From Gammaproteobacteria bacterium (lineage in GTDB: Bacteria; Pseudomonadota; Gammaproteobacteria; Enterobacterales; Psychrobiaceae): a stretch of DNA of 63,069 nt. The stretch covers positions 1 to 63,069 of the forward strand of contig JABSRT010000009.1 of assembly GCA_013214945.1 (NCBI GenBank). Reading direction: 5' to 3'. The notes under the pieces are model-generated. The model did not search any database. It saw only the letters and a program-made list of their open reading frames with translations, and was not told where the DNA came from. The translations under genes and the position numbers were made by a program. The stretch's first letter is position 1. Each line of letters begins with the position of its first letter. This document shows, one piece after another, positions 27,859 through 35,733 of the stretch.

Positions 27859-28926
27859 CTACTTTTTAGAAAAGTATCTAATCAACACGAACATAACAGC
27901 TAGCATGCCACCAAGCAACACACCCAACACACAAATTAGTGCGCGCTTTGGGCCGTCTTTTAGCTCTGGCACTAAGGCAGGATCAATGGTTTTGAACGCG
28001 TATTGTTCGCGCACTTCGGCAAACATAATAGTTTTTGTTTGCTCTTCAATAATTTCATAGAGCACGTTCTGTAAATCACTTAACCGAGTTTTGCCTAACT
28101 GTTGCTCAAGGTAGCTAATACTTTTATGCGCCTCTGTTAAATCACGGGTTTTCATTTCAAGGTTAATCGCGTCGATTAACCAATCGACCCATTGTTTAGC
28201 CACTGCTGGTGAATAATGTTTAACTGAAATAGTAACCATAGAGCTGATTTTGTCTTGGCTTATGTTTACGATAGCAGATAATGCTTTATAGGCTTCTTGA
28301 GCAGACGGCTGCGGAGTAAATGGCGCTTTAACTTCTCTTAGCCATTTTTGATCGCTAACATCGTAAGCCTGTTCGTTATATATTAATTGATTGCTGTTTT
28401 GATCCCAGCCCTTGGTGGCCATTAATGGCACTAACAGGTCATGGTCGTTAATAAATTTTGTGACAAATATTCGCGACTTCATAATTTCAATTGCGAGTGC
28501 TGTACTGTCGAGGCTGCCACCACCGCCTAAACTAATGCCGGCAAGGCTAGCTAAGCCACCTAATTGCGAGGCCATACCGCCGCCACTTTGCTCTTGAGCA
28601 GGGGCAAGTAAGGCTTCTGATTTGTAGATGTTTGGCAGTGACAATGCGTAAGCAACCGCGGCTGCTGCAAATAAGCTAGTTATTGCAATAATTAGCCATT
28701 TTCCTGACCAAATAGCGCGCCATAGTTCGGCGAGGTCAATTTCGTCGTCCTGCTGTTGATGTTGTTGGTTCAGGGCTGCTGCCTGTGCTATTTGTTGCAA
28801 TAACAAGGTGCTGTCTATTTTGCTTTCGCTGAGGATGGCTGGTTCGCTAAGCTTTTTCTGTTTATCGCTAAGTTTTTTCTGTTTAGCGCTAAGGGCTTGA
28901 TTCTGACTGCTGAGTGGGTTATTCAT
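27859..28926 (-). CDS. wzz: Wzz-type chain-length determinant
   Basis: A polysaccharide co-polymerase of 355 aa that sets chain length. It has a cytoplasmic N-terminus, membrane segment TM1 (about 73-95, WLIIAITSLFAAAAVAYALSL), a periplasmic domain with a Gly-rich SGGGMASQLGGLASLAG stretch, and TM2 near the C-terminus (ALICVLGVLLGGMLAVMFVLI). No kinase domain is present, so this is the O-antigen type, not a Wzc tyrosine kinase. The N-terminus is unusually long and carries a tandem KQKKLS repeat followed by a Gln/His-rich run, probably replication slippage. It sits two bases after the exporter gene. Confidence 0.9.
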   Translation of the reverse strand: MNNPLSSQNQALSAKQKKLSDKQKKLSEPAILSESKIDSTLLLQQIAQAAALNQQHQQQDDEIDLAELWRAIWSGKWLIIAITSLFAAAAVAYALSLPNIYKSEALLAPAQEQSGGGMASQLGGLASLAGISLGGGGSLDSTALAIEIMKSRIFVTKFINDHDLLVPLMATKGWDQNSNQLIYNEQAYDVSDQKWLREVKAPFTPQPSAQEAYKALSAIVNISQDKISSMVTISVKHYSPAVAKQWVDWLIDAINLEMKTRDLTEAHKSISYLEQQLGKTRLSDLQNVLYEIIEEQTKTIMFAEVREQYAFKTIDPALVPELKDGPKRALICVLGVLLGGMLAVMFVLIRYFSKK

Positions 28927-28928
28927 GA

Positions 28929-31400
28929 TTAAATCCCACTAATTGCGGCATAAGCAACCGCTGTGTTATATAAAATTTTGGTGATTTGTGCCCATAGAGT
29001 CAAGTTATCTTTATGCTCAGTATCAAGTGGCACCACAATAGTATCGCCTGGTTGCATTGTTTTATCCTGCCCGAACCAGCTTGGGATCATCACTGCGCCG
29101 TTAGCACGAATCACATAAATTCGGTCATCGTCTGCTCGTCGTTTTAGCCCACCAGACAAACTCAAATATTGCGTGAGTTCTAAGTCATTATTAAACATGT
29201 GGGTTGAATTATGTTGTACTTCGCCAACCACCGTTATAATTCGTTGTGGTGATGGAATGTATAACATGTCTCCATCTTCAACTGTCAAATTATTAGTTGC
29301 TAGATCAATCACCACACGACCAACCGTGTTAAGGTTTTCTAGCTCGTTTAACATCTTCGATGACTCAGCAAAAGAAGTGGTTGGGCCTTGACTGCTTAAA
29401 CCTTTTGATGCGATGTCTAACCGCAGTTGATCGGCCAATTTCGCTATTTGTTTGCGCTCATTAGCTTTAATTGCTTCGCGAGTAAAAACCGCACCAGCTA
29501 AAAATGCATTTTCGGTATAACCACCGGCCCGTTTAATTACGCTGTTAAGTGATTCACCACGGTGAACAGAGTAGGTACCTGGAAATTTAACTTCACCATT
29601 AATCCTTATCGATAAATTTTCTTGCCACGCCGGTATTTTAAACACTTTTAAGCGATCGTTATTCACCAAAAAGCTATTGGCTACATCTTCATTTTGCATC
29701 ACAGCCTGCAAATTTACATCATAATGGCTAACTTTGGCCCCTTGGTCGGGATCGGTATTAAGGCTGATTAATTCAGCTCGCTTAAGATGAGCGCTTTCTT
29801 TTAAGCCGCCAGCTGCTATTAACAAATCACTTAAACGGTTATTTATTGTAATTGGGTATTCACCTGGGAAATAGACCTCACCTGAAATCGTTGCCACGCC
29901 AGATGCCCCTTGATGAGTTACTTGACGTTTTAGTTGCTCAACAATAGGGTTGAGCAATGCGCGTCGAGACTCGCTATTTTTTTGCTCAAATATCACGAGT
30001 TTGTCTTGCGGTTGTAAGACATAGTTATCTGGTGAGTTTGGAGTCTTTAACAACGTCTCTAGGCTAAATTTATAAAGCTCGATATCACCTTGCAGGTTAA
30101 GTTTGCGAATAAGCAAGGCGTAATTAAGATCGGTATTGGTTGTTAGGTCTTTCCAAGTCGACTCTATTACATCACTAATTGCCATGCCTTTACGCCATTG
30201 ATAGACACCAGGACGATTAACCGCACCGACTAAAGTTACTTGTTGCTGCACTCTATTAGTGGTCGATTTGACGGTTAGTACATCGCCATCTTTTAATTTT
30301 AATTTTCGCCCTTGGCGTGTCATTAAGTCGACACTGACTAATTTAGGCAAATGGTTTTTATCAAATGTTTGTAATAGGCTAGCCTGAGGATAAGAATTGG
30401 CTTTTAATCCGGCGGCAAGGCCGATTAAGTCACTGATGTTTTCGCCGGCTTTCATTTCGTAAATTGCCGGACGACGTACCTCACCTTTAATCGCAACGGA
30501 AGTGCCAACCGGTGGGATAAATATAATGTCACCCGATTGCAGTCTGAGATCGTTTTTGGCAACCCCTTTCGTTAACAACTCATACAAATCAAAGCGACCA
30601 ACTAGTTTGCCGCCGCGATTTAACTGAATATTGCGTAATGAGCCAATGCCATTGATGCCACCAGAAAGGAACAACGCTTGGGTGATGGTTGACAAGGCAC
30701 TTACTGAATAAGTGCCTGGTTTGTAAGACTCACCAGCAATAATAATTCGAATAGAGCGTAATTCACCTAGGCTAATGCTCGATTCTACCCCGATATATCG
30801 TTCTTTAATTTTTCGCGTAAGGATTCTTTTAAGCTCTTCGAAACTTAACCCCATGACACTAACGGGCCCTAGCTCTGGCAGCTGGATGTTACCACTACGC
30901 GCCACAACCAAGCTGTACTGTTTATTGTCTTTGCCATATATTTGTATTTTTATGACGTCGCCTGGTCCCATTAGGTAATCAGACGGCACAGGCACATCAC
31001 TAACTGGTGCAAAGGTCGTTGGCTCACCTGCAAACATGTCATAGCCAAATCGCTTGAGTGCTATTACTTTTTCTGGGCCGTCGGCAGTCGTGATAGCTGT
31101 AACTACTGGGGCTATCCCTTCTTTGACCTGCTGTGATGTTTGTTGTTGGTTCGCACTACGCTCGGTCACCACGGTCGGGTTACTAATGGATTGTTGCTGC
31201 TGCTGAGTGCCACTTGGTGGAGAAATGCCATATTGCTTCATTAAGCGCTGTTGTTCAGATTTAGGTATTTGCTTAAATTGCTCTAACATTGCTGGCGACG
31301 GCGTAATGGCAGTAGCATTTGCTGCAAATAAGGCTAGCGCAGCCATAATCACACCGCTAACACTTGCTATTTTTAATTTGTAAAAATATGTTTGCAACAC
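28929..31400 (-). CDS. Large OPX polysaccharide exporter with multiple SLBB domains
   Basis: An outer-membrane polysaccharide export (Wza-like) protein of 823 aa, about twice the length of E. coli Wza. The signal sequence (about 1-31) ends at ANATA. The polysaccharide-export domain begins near residue 137 (VPSDYLMGPGDVIKIQIYG). SLBB-type modules follow at roughly 220, 305, 390, 505, 600 and 715 (e.g. VAIKGEVRRPAIYEM, VTLVGAVNRPGVYQW, VVGEVQHNSTHMF). No lipobox cysteine is seen at the cleavage site. The start is GTG at 31400 with GGAG nine bases upstream. It is the first gene after the ops element. Which polymer it exports (capsule or long O-polysaccharide) is open. Confidence 0.87.
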   Translation of the reverse strand: MLQTYFYKLKIASVSGVIMAALALFAANATAITPSPAMLEQFKQIPKSEQQRLMKQYGISPPSGTQQQQQSISNPTVVTERSANQQQTSQQVKEGIAPVVTAITTADGPEKVIALKRFGYDMFAGEPTTFAPVSDVPVPSDYLMGPGDVIKIQIYGKDNKQYSLVVARSGNIQLPELGPVSVMGLSFEELKRILTRKIKERYIGVESSISLGELRSIRIIIAGESYKPGTYSVSALSTITQALFLSGGINGIGSLRNIQLNRGGKLVGRFDLYELLTKGVAKNDLRLQSGDIIFIPPVGTSVAIKGEVRRPAIYEMKAGENISDLIGLAAGLKANSYPQASLLQTFDKNHLPKLVSVDLMTRQGRKLKLKDGDVLTVKSTTNRVQQQVTLVGAVNRPGVYQWRKGMAISDVIESTWKDLTTNTDLNYALLIRKLNLQGDIELYKFSLETLLKTPNSPDNYVLQPQDKLVIFEQKNSESRRALLNPIVEQLKRQVTHQGASGVATISGEVYFPGEYPITINNRLSDLLIAAGGLKESAHLKRAELISLNTDPDQGAKVSHYDVNLQAVMQNEDVANSFLVNNDRLKVFKIPAWQENLSIRINGEVKFPGTYSVHRGESLNSVIKRAGGYTENAFLAGAVFTREAIKANERKQIAKLADQLRLDIASKGLSSQGPTTSFAESSKMLNELENLNTVGRVVIDLATNNLTVEDGDMLYIPSPQRIITVVGEVQHNSTHMFNNDLELTQYLSLSGGLKRRADDDRIYVIRANGAVMIPSWFGQDKTMQPGDTIVVPLDTEHKDNLTLWAQITKILYNTAVAYAAISGI

Positions 31401-31506
31401 GTATGTTTTCTCCGTTTTTTAAGGCGACAAGGTCATTTTAGGATTAGAAAATGACTTTATAATTTACAACTTAAGTTTAAAATAAGACTAACAGTATGCC
31501 TTTAGA

Positions 31507-31518
31507 CACGCTACCGCC
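31507..31518 (-). promoter_or_regulatory. ops element (RfaH recruitment site)
   Basis: On the minus strand this is GGCGGTAGCGTG, identical to the E. coli ops core. It lies about 107 bases before the exporter start and 74 after the rfaH stop. The elongating polymerase pauses at ops and RfaH binds the exposed strand. The operon from 31400 to 1260, with IS remnants inside, is thus expected to need RfaH. The 20 bases at 31511-31530 form a near-perfect dyad that covers the first eight bases of ops. Confidence 0.92.
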
Positions 31519-31591
31519 CTAGGGTGGTGGCTCCCCATTTGCCTTTTTAAATTTTAATTGTGCTGTATTTAATTAAGTTAATAAGCTCAAG

Positions 31592-32107
31592 TTAACTATT
31601 AGCTAACGCAAACTCGTTATTGTTCACCACCAACTTGGCTTGCTGCTCTAGCATCTTTATTAGCAATATAGATCGTTCTAGGCCATCACTGGCTTGGTAT
31701 ATTGCTTCAAGACCTTGGTATATGCCTTGTTGTATTACCACTTTGTCACCAGTTTTTGGTAACGCTGTGGTACTAACTTGCATTGGCATAGCAGCTAATT
31801 GTTCTTTTAAGCTGTCGATCACCGCGGCTGGCACTTGTGCATGGTTTAATCCAAAACGCACAAAGCTAGCAATGCCACGGGTTGACCGAATGGCATTAAA
31901 GTTGGCAGTAGCAGGATTTAATTTTACAAAGAGGTAATTAGGAAATAACGCTTCGTTTTTAACGTTGCGGACACCTTTACGAACTTTTTCCACTGCTATA
32001 GTGGGGTAAAAAGCCTCAATTCCCTGGTTTTGTAGATTTGTAAGTCCCCGCGCTTCCTCGCGCGGCTTGCAATAAAGCAGGAACCAGCTACATGTTTCTC
32101 TTGTCAT
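31592..32107 (-). CDS. rfaH: Transcription antiterminator RfaH
   Basis: RfaH is an operon-specific NusG paralogue that binds RNA polymerase at ops and lets it read long operons. The N-terminal NGN domain (about 5-105) has WFLLYCKPREEARGLTNLQNQGIEAFYPT and LFPNYLFVKLN. IRSTRGIASFVRFG follows. The C-terminal KOW-like part includes TGDKVVIQQGIYQGLEAIYQ. The length is 171 aa, against 162 in E. coli. It lies directly upstream of the operon it should control, on the same strand, with no terminator visible before ops. Confidence 0.95.
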   Translation of the reverse strand: MTRETCSWFLLYCKPREEARGLTNLQNQGIEAFYPTIAVEKVRKGVRNVKNEALFPNYLFVKLNPATANFNAIRSTRGIASFVRFGLNHAQVPAAVIDSLKEQLAAMPMQVSTTALPKTGDKVVIQQGIYQGLEAIYQASDGLERSILLIKMLEQQAKLVVNNNEFALANS

Positions 32108-32502
32108 GGCACCAACTGCAGTATTTAAAAGCGTTTCGATTGTATCACCGCTAATGTAAGGCTGACAAGCAAATGTCGCTCAATTAACAGGCTGTAGAAC
32201 CAAGATCAATCAAATAACATAAAATAAAGTCGAGCTATTACACTAGTTTATCAAGATCGTCACTTGAGTGTGGCTTGCCGACAAATTAGCCGGTCGCGTT
32301 GTTGGCTGTCTTTTTTACGCTATTTTAACAATGATTTGGTCACTTATATTCGTTGAAAACCATGAATCTGGGTCACTTTCCACCCATAGCTTTTACTGCC
32401 ATGGGTAACTCCTCGCCTACGACAACATTTCACTAACGACAACACCATTTGTAACACACTGATTTTACGAGTCATTAACAATACGTTCATGTTAGCAACT
32501 AC
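32108..32502. other. Divergent regulatory region between rfaH and dctP
   Basis: About 395 bases with no gene. It must hold the rfaH promoter (left part; no clear boxes) and upstream sites for the sigma54 promoter of dctP. A 5-bp inverted repeat with an 8-base gap, TGGGT at 32369-32373 and ACCCA at 32382-32386, lies about 117-134 bases before the -24 element. It is a possible but weak DctD enhancer site. Confidence 0.5.
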
Positions 32503-32518
32503 TGGCACGACTGTTGCT
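32503..32518 (+). promoter_or_regulatory. Sigma54 promoter of dctPQM
   Basis: TGGCAC, five bases, TTGCT: a full match to the -24/-12 sigma54 consensus with correct spacing (GG at 32504-32505, GC at 32516-32517). Transcription should start near 32528, about 35 bases before the dctP ATG. The DctB/DctD pair downstream fits this promoter type. Confidence 0.9.
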
Positions 32519-32562
32519 TTGTAATAGCGTTACTAATTTTAATAATTATAAGGAAGCACCAA

Positions 32563-33570
32563 ATGTCTTTTACAAAAAAACTGTTAGTCACCGGTCCAAT
32601 TTTGGCCGCCAGTACTTTACTATTTAGCAGTCTTGCGACTACGGTTCAGGCTCAGCCGATTGAAATTAAGTTTTCGCACGTAGTTGCTGAGAATACGCCA
32701 AAAGGTAAAATGGCGATTAAGTTTAAAACTCTCATTGAGCAACGCCTGCCAGGTCAAATTAAAGTTGATGTGTTCCCTAACTCGCAGTTGTTTGGCGATA
32801 ACAAGGTACTTGAAGCCATGTTATTAGGCGATGTGCAATTAGCCGCACCGTCGTTATCAAAGTTTAAAAAATATACTAAAAAATTACAAATTTTTGATCT
32901 ACCATTTTTGTTTAAAGACATGGCGGCGGTTGAGCGTTTTCAGCAAGGCCCTGCTGGTCAAAAGTTATTACAGTCAATTAACCGTCGTGGTTTAGTTGGT
33001 TTGGGTTATTTACACAATGGTCTTAAGCAGTTTTCTGCGTCGAGCAAGTTGGTTACACCTGGCGACGCTCAAGGCAAAAAATTCCGTATTATGAGTTCAG
33101 ATGTATTAGCAGCGCAATTTGAAGCTGTTGGTGCCCTGCCGATTAAGAAGCCATTTTCAGAAGTGTTCACCTTGTTGCAAACCCGAGCTATCGACGGTCA
33201 GGAAAACACTTGGTCGAACATTTACTCAAAGAAATTCTTCGAAGTTAATCGTTACATTACCGAGTCAAACCACGGTTTGCTTGATTACATGATTGTTACT
33301 TCACAAGAGTTTTGGCAAGGGCTAGACGCCAATGTTCAAAAAGAGATTCAGCTAGCATTGAACGAAGCTATTGCTTATGGCAATGCGATTGCCGCAGAAA
33401 AAGCACAGTCTGATCGTCAATTGATTGTTGACTCTCGTCGCACTGAAATTTTAACCCTAACTGACGAGCAACGTCAGGAATGGGTTGATGCGATGAAGCC
33501 AGTATGGAAAAAGTTTGAATCTAAAGTTGGCAAGGACATGATTGAAGCGGCTATTGCTTCAAACAAATAA
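32563..33570 (+). CDS. dctP: TRAP transporter dicarboxylate-binding protein
   Basis: The periplasmic solute-binding component of a TRAP transporter, 335 aa. A signal peptide covers about residues 1-30, probably cut after VQA. The mature part has IEIKFSHVVAENTPKGKMA, the substrate-arginine region KKFRIMSSDVLAAQFEAVGALP and QTRAIDGQENTWSNIYSKKF, close to DctP of the C4-dicarboxylate group (succinate, fumarate, malate). AAGGA lies before the ATG. Sigma54 promoter upstream; dctQ and dctM follow. The ligand is inferred from family and from the DctBD pair. Confidence 0.94.
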   Translation: MSFTKKLLVTGPILAASTLLFSSLATTVQAQPIEIKFSHVVAENTPKGKMAIKFKTLIEQRLPGQIKVDVFPNSQLFGDNKVLEAMLLGDVQLAAPSLSKFKKYTKKLQIFDLPFLFKDMAAVERFQQGPAGQKLLQSINRRGLVGLGYLHNGLKQFSASSKLVTPGDAQGKKFRIMSSDVLAAQFEAVGALPIKKPFSEVFTLLQTRAIDGQENTWSNIYSKKFFEVNRYITESNHGLLDYMIVTSQEFWQGLDANVQKEIQLALNEAIAYGNAIAAEKAQSDRQLIVDSRRTEILTLTDEQRQEWVDAMKPVWKKFESKVGKDMIEAAIASNK

Positions 33571-33628
33571 CCAGCAGTGGTTAGTCGGTGATGTTATGTC
33601 ATCGATATTGGGCATGGATTGCCACCAA

Positions 33629-33651
33629 CGCGGTGCTGAATAGGCACCGCG
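33629..33651 (+). promoter_or_regulatory. Stem-loop between dctP and dctQ
   Basis: A perfect 8-bp stem (CGCGGTGC/GCACCGCG) with a 7-base loop, in the 117-base gap between dctP and dctQ. No T-run follows, so it is not a simple terminator. It may protect the dctP mRNA 3' end or reduce transcription into dctQM, giving more binding protein than permease. Confidence 0.7.
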
Positions 33652-33687
33652 CACAATTATATTACCCATCCCAACCGGATAATTATC

Positions 33688-34302
33688 ATGTTAAAAAAAT
33701 TATTAGGCCGACTCGAAGAAGACATTATCTGTCTGCTCTTGGTGTCGATGACCTTATTGGTAGTGCTAGATGTAGTGCTACGCTTTGGTTTTTCAATGGG
33801 CTTCCATTGGATGGCCGAACTCACACTCACCATTGCCGGCTGGTTCGTGCTGTTTGGCATGTCTTACGGCGTTAAAGTAGGCGCTCACATTGGTGTTGAC
33901 GCCTTTGTAAATATGCTGCCACCGACCGCACGTAAAATTAGCTCGCTTGCTGCGATCAGCATTTGCATGGTCTATTGCATGATGTTTTTGTACGGCAGCT
34001 GGGTTTACCTAGCCAAGATGTACACCTTTGGCATGACAATGGAAGATTTGTACTTACCTGAATTTTTTACCTCAATGCTGTCTGACGATGTCGCTTGGGA
34101 TATCTTAAAGATTGATGTTGAAGAGCGTTTAATTCCTACCTGGATGGCACAAAGCATTTTGTTGTTTGGCTTCGGATTACTGATGTTACGTTTTGTTGAG
34201 CTGTTTATTAAAGTGCTGCAAGGCAAAGCCGTTGGATTTAAGCTTGCTGACGAAGCAAAAGAAAGTATGCACCTAGCCCAGCATGATGAGGACAACAAAT
34301 AA
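33688..34302 (+). CDS. dctQ: TRAP transporter small permease subunit
   Basis: DctQ, 204 aa, with four hydrophobic helices (e.g. IICLLLVSMTLLVVLDVVLRF, LTIAGWFVLFGMSYGVKVGAHIGVD, SLAAISICMVYCMMFLYGSWVY and SILLFGFGLLMLRFVELF). VGAHIGVD is the typical conserved block. It forms the inner-membrane complex with DctM. The stop overlaps the dctM start by one base. Confidence 0.93.
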   Translation: MLKKLLGRLEEDIICLLLVSMTLLVVLDVVLRFGFSMGFHWMAELTLTIAGWFVLFGMSYGVKVGAHIGVDAFVNMLPPTARKISSLAAISICMVYCMMFLYGSWVYLAKMYTFGMTMEDLYLPEFFTSMLSDDVAWDILKIDVEERLIPTWMAQSILLFGFGLLMLRFVELFIKVLQGKAVGFKLADEAKESMHLAQHDEDNK

Positions 34303-35699
34303 TGACTATTGCCGCGCTGTTTATCACCCTATTCGCGTGCATGCTATTAGGCATGCCAATTGCCATTGCGCTTGGTTTTTCAAGCATGATGACTATTTTA
34401 GTTTTTTCGAACGACTCGCTCGCCTCTGTTGCATTAAAGTTATACGAAGCAACGTCAGAGCACTACACCTTAATGGCTATTCCGTTTTTCATTTTGTCGT
34501 CGGCCTTTTTATCAACTGGCGGCGTTGCTAAGCGTATTATCGACTTTGCAACAGATGCTGTTGGCCATGTTAGAGGTGGCCTTGCGATGGCTTCGGTTAT
34601 GGCTTGTATGTTGTTTGCCGCTGTGTCTGGTTCATCACCTGCTACGGTAGCTGCGATTGGTTCAATTGTTATCGCTGGCATGGTGCGTGCGGGTTACCCC
34701 GAAAGCATGGCTGCTGGTGTTATCGCCAACGCCGGTACTTTAGGTATTTTAATTCCACCTTCAATCGTGATGTTGGTTTATTCAGCAGCCACTGAAGTGT
34801 CTGCGTCTAAAATGTTTATGGCTGGTTTAATTCCTGGCTTAATGATGGGCGGCATCTTAATGATCGCCATCTATGTAGTAGCACGCGTTAAAGGTTTACC
34901 GTCACGGCCATTCCCTGGCATTGGCCAACTAGCGCGTAGTTGTTTTATTGCGATGGGCGGCTTGATGCTAATTGTCATCGTGATGGGCTCTATCTACGGA
35001 GGCATTGCTAGCCCAACAGAAGCAGCTGCAGTAGCTGCCGTTTATGCTTACCTGGTTGCTATCATTGGTTACCGTGACATGGGCCCTATTAAAGGCGTGC
35101 CATGGAAATATAAAGATGAAAACTTAGGCAAAGCTATTGTCCGTAACCTTGGTCAAATGGGCTTGGCGTTACCGCGCAGTGTGGTTGACAAAGAAGTGCG
35201 GTCGGTGCTGTTAGACGGCTCCAAAGTTAGTATCATGTTGTTATTTATTATTGCTAACGCGATGTTGTTTGCGCATGTATTAACTACTGAGCGTATTCCG
35301 CACGAAATTGCGGAAGTAATTGTGGGCTGGGGCTTACCGCCTTGGGGCTTCTTGATCATCGTTAACATTTTACTGTTAGTGGCTGGTAACTTTATGGAGC
35401 CGACAGCAATTTTGCTTATCATGGCACCAATCTTGTTCCCTATCGCTACCCAGTTAGGCATAGATCCAATTCACCTTGGCATTATCATGGTGGTCAATAT
35501 GGAAATAGGCATGTTAACCCCTCCGGTTGGGCTCAATCTCTTTGTGACCGCAGGTATAACGGGTAAAAGCATGGGCTGGGTTATTAAAGCTTGTTTACCT
35601 TGGTTGTCGTTGCTATTGATATTCTTAATGTTAATTACCTATGTACCACAAATATCGTTATTTTTACCCGAATATATTGATAAACTAAACGGATATTAA
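34302..35699 (+). CDS. dctM: TRAP transporter large permease subunit
   Basis: DctM, 465 aa, with 12 or so membrane segments. It catalyses Na+-coupled uptake with DctQ and DctP. Family blocks include LLGMPIAIALGFSS, VSGSSPATVAAIGSI, NAGTLGILIPPSIVMLVYSA, GSIYGGIASPTEAAAVAAVYA and MEIGMLTPPVGLNLFVTAGI. There is a cytoplasmic or loop insertion of about 60 residues (KGVPWKYKDENLGKAIV). It ends 34 bases before dctB. Confidence 0.94.
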   Translation: MTIAALFITLFACMLLGMPIAIALGFSSMMTILVFSNDSLASVALKLYEATSEHYTLMAIPFFILSSAFLSTGGVAKRIIDFATDAVGHVRGGLAMASVMACMLFAAVSGSSPATVAAIGSIVIAGMVRAGYPESMAAGVIANAGTLGILIPPSIVMLVYSAATEVSASKMFMAGLIPGLMMGGILMIAIYVVARVKGLPSRPFPGIGQLARSCFIAMGGLMLIVIVMGSIYGGIASPTEAAAVAAVYAYLVAIIGYRDMGPIKGVPWKYKDENLGKAIVRNLGQMGLALPRSVVDKEVRSVLLDGSKVSIMLLFIIANAMLFAHVLTTERIPHEIAEVIVGWGLPPWGFLIIVNILLLVAGNFMEPTAILLIMAPILFPIATQLGIDPIHLGIIMVVNMEIGMLTPPVGLNLFVTAGITGKSMGWVIKACLPWLSLLLIFLMLITYVPQISLFLPEYIDKLNGY

Positions 35700-35733
35700 A
35701 TAACACAGTGAGTGAGTTTTATGAGTAAGCGCA

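Noticed and set aside
33629-33651. Rho-independent terminator after dctP
   Set aside because: The stem is good but no T-run follows, and dctQM must be transcribed from upstream.
33588-33875. Small gene overlapping the start of dctQ
   Set aside because: It overlaps dctQ in another frame, shows no domain, and covers the intergenic hairpin.
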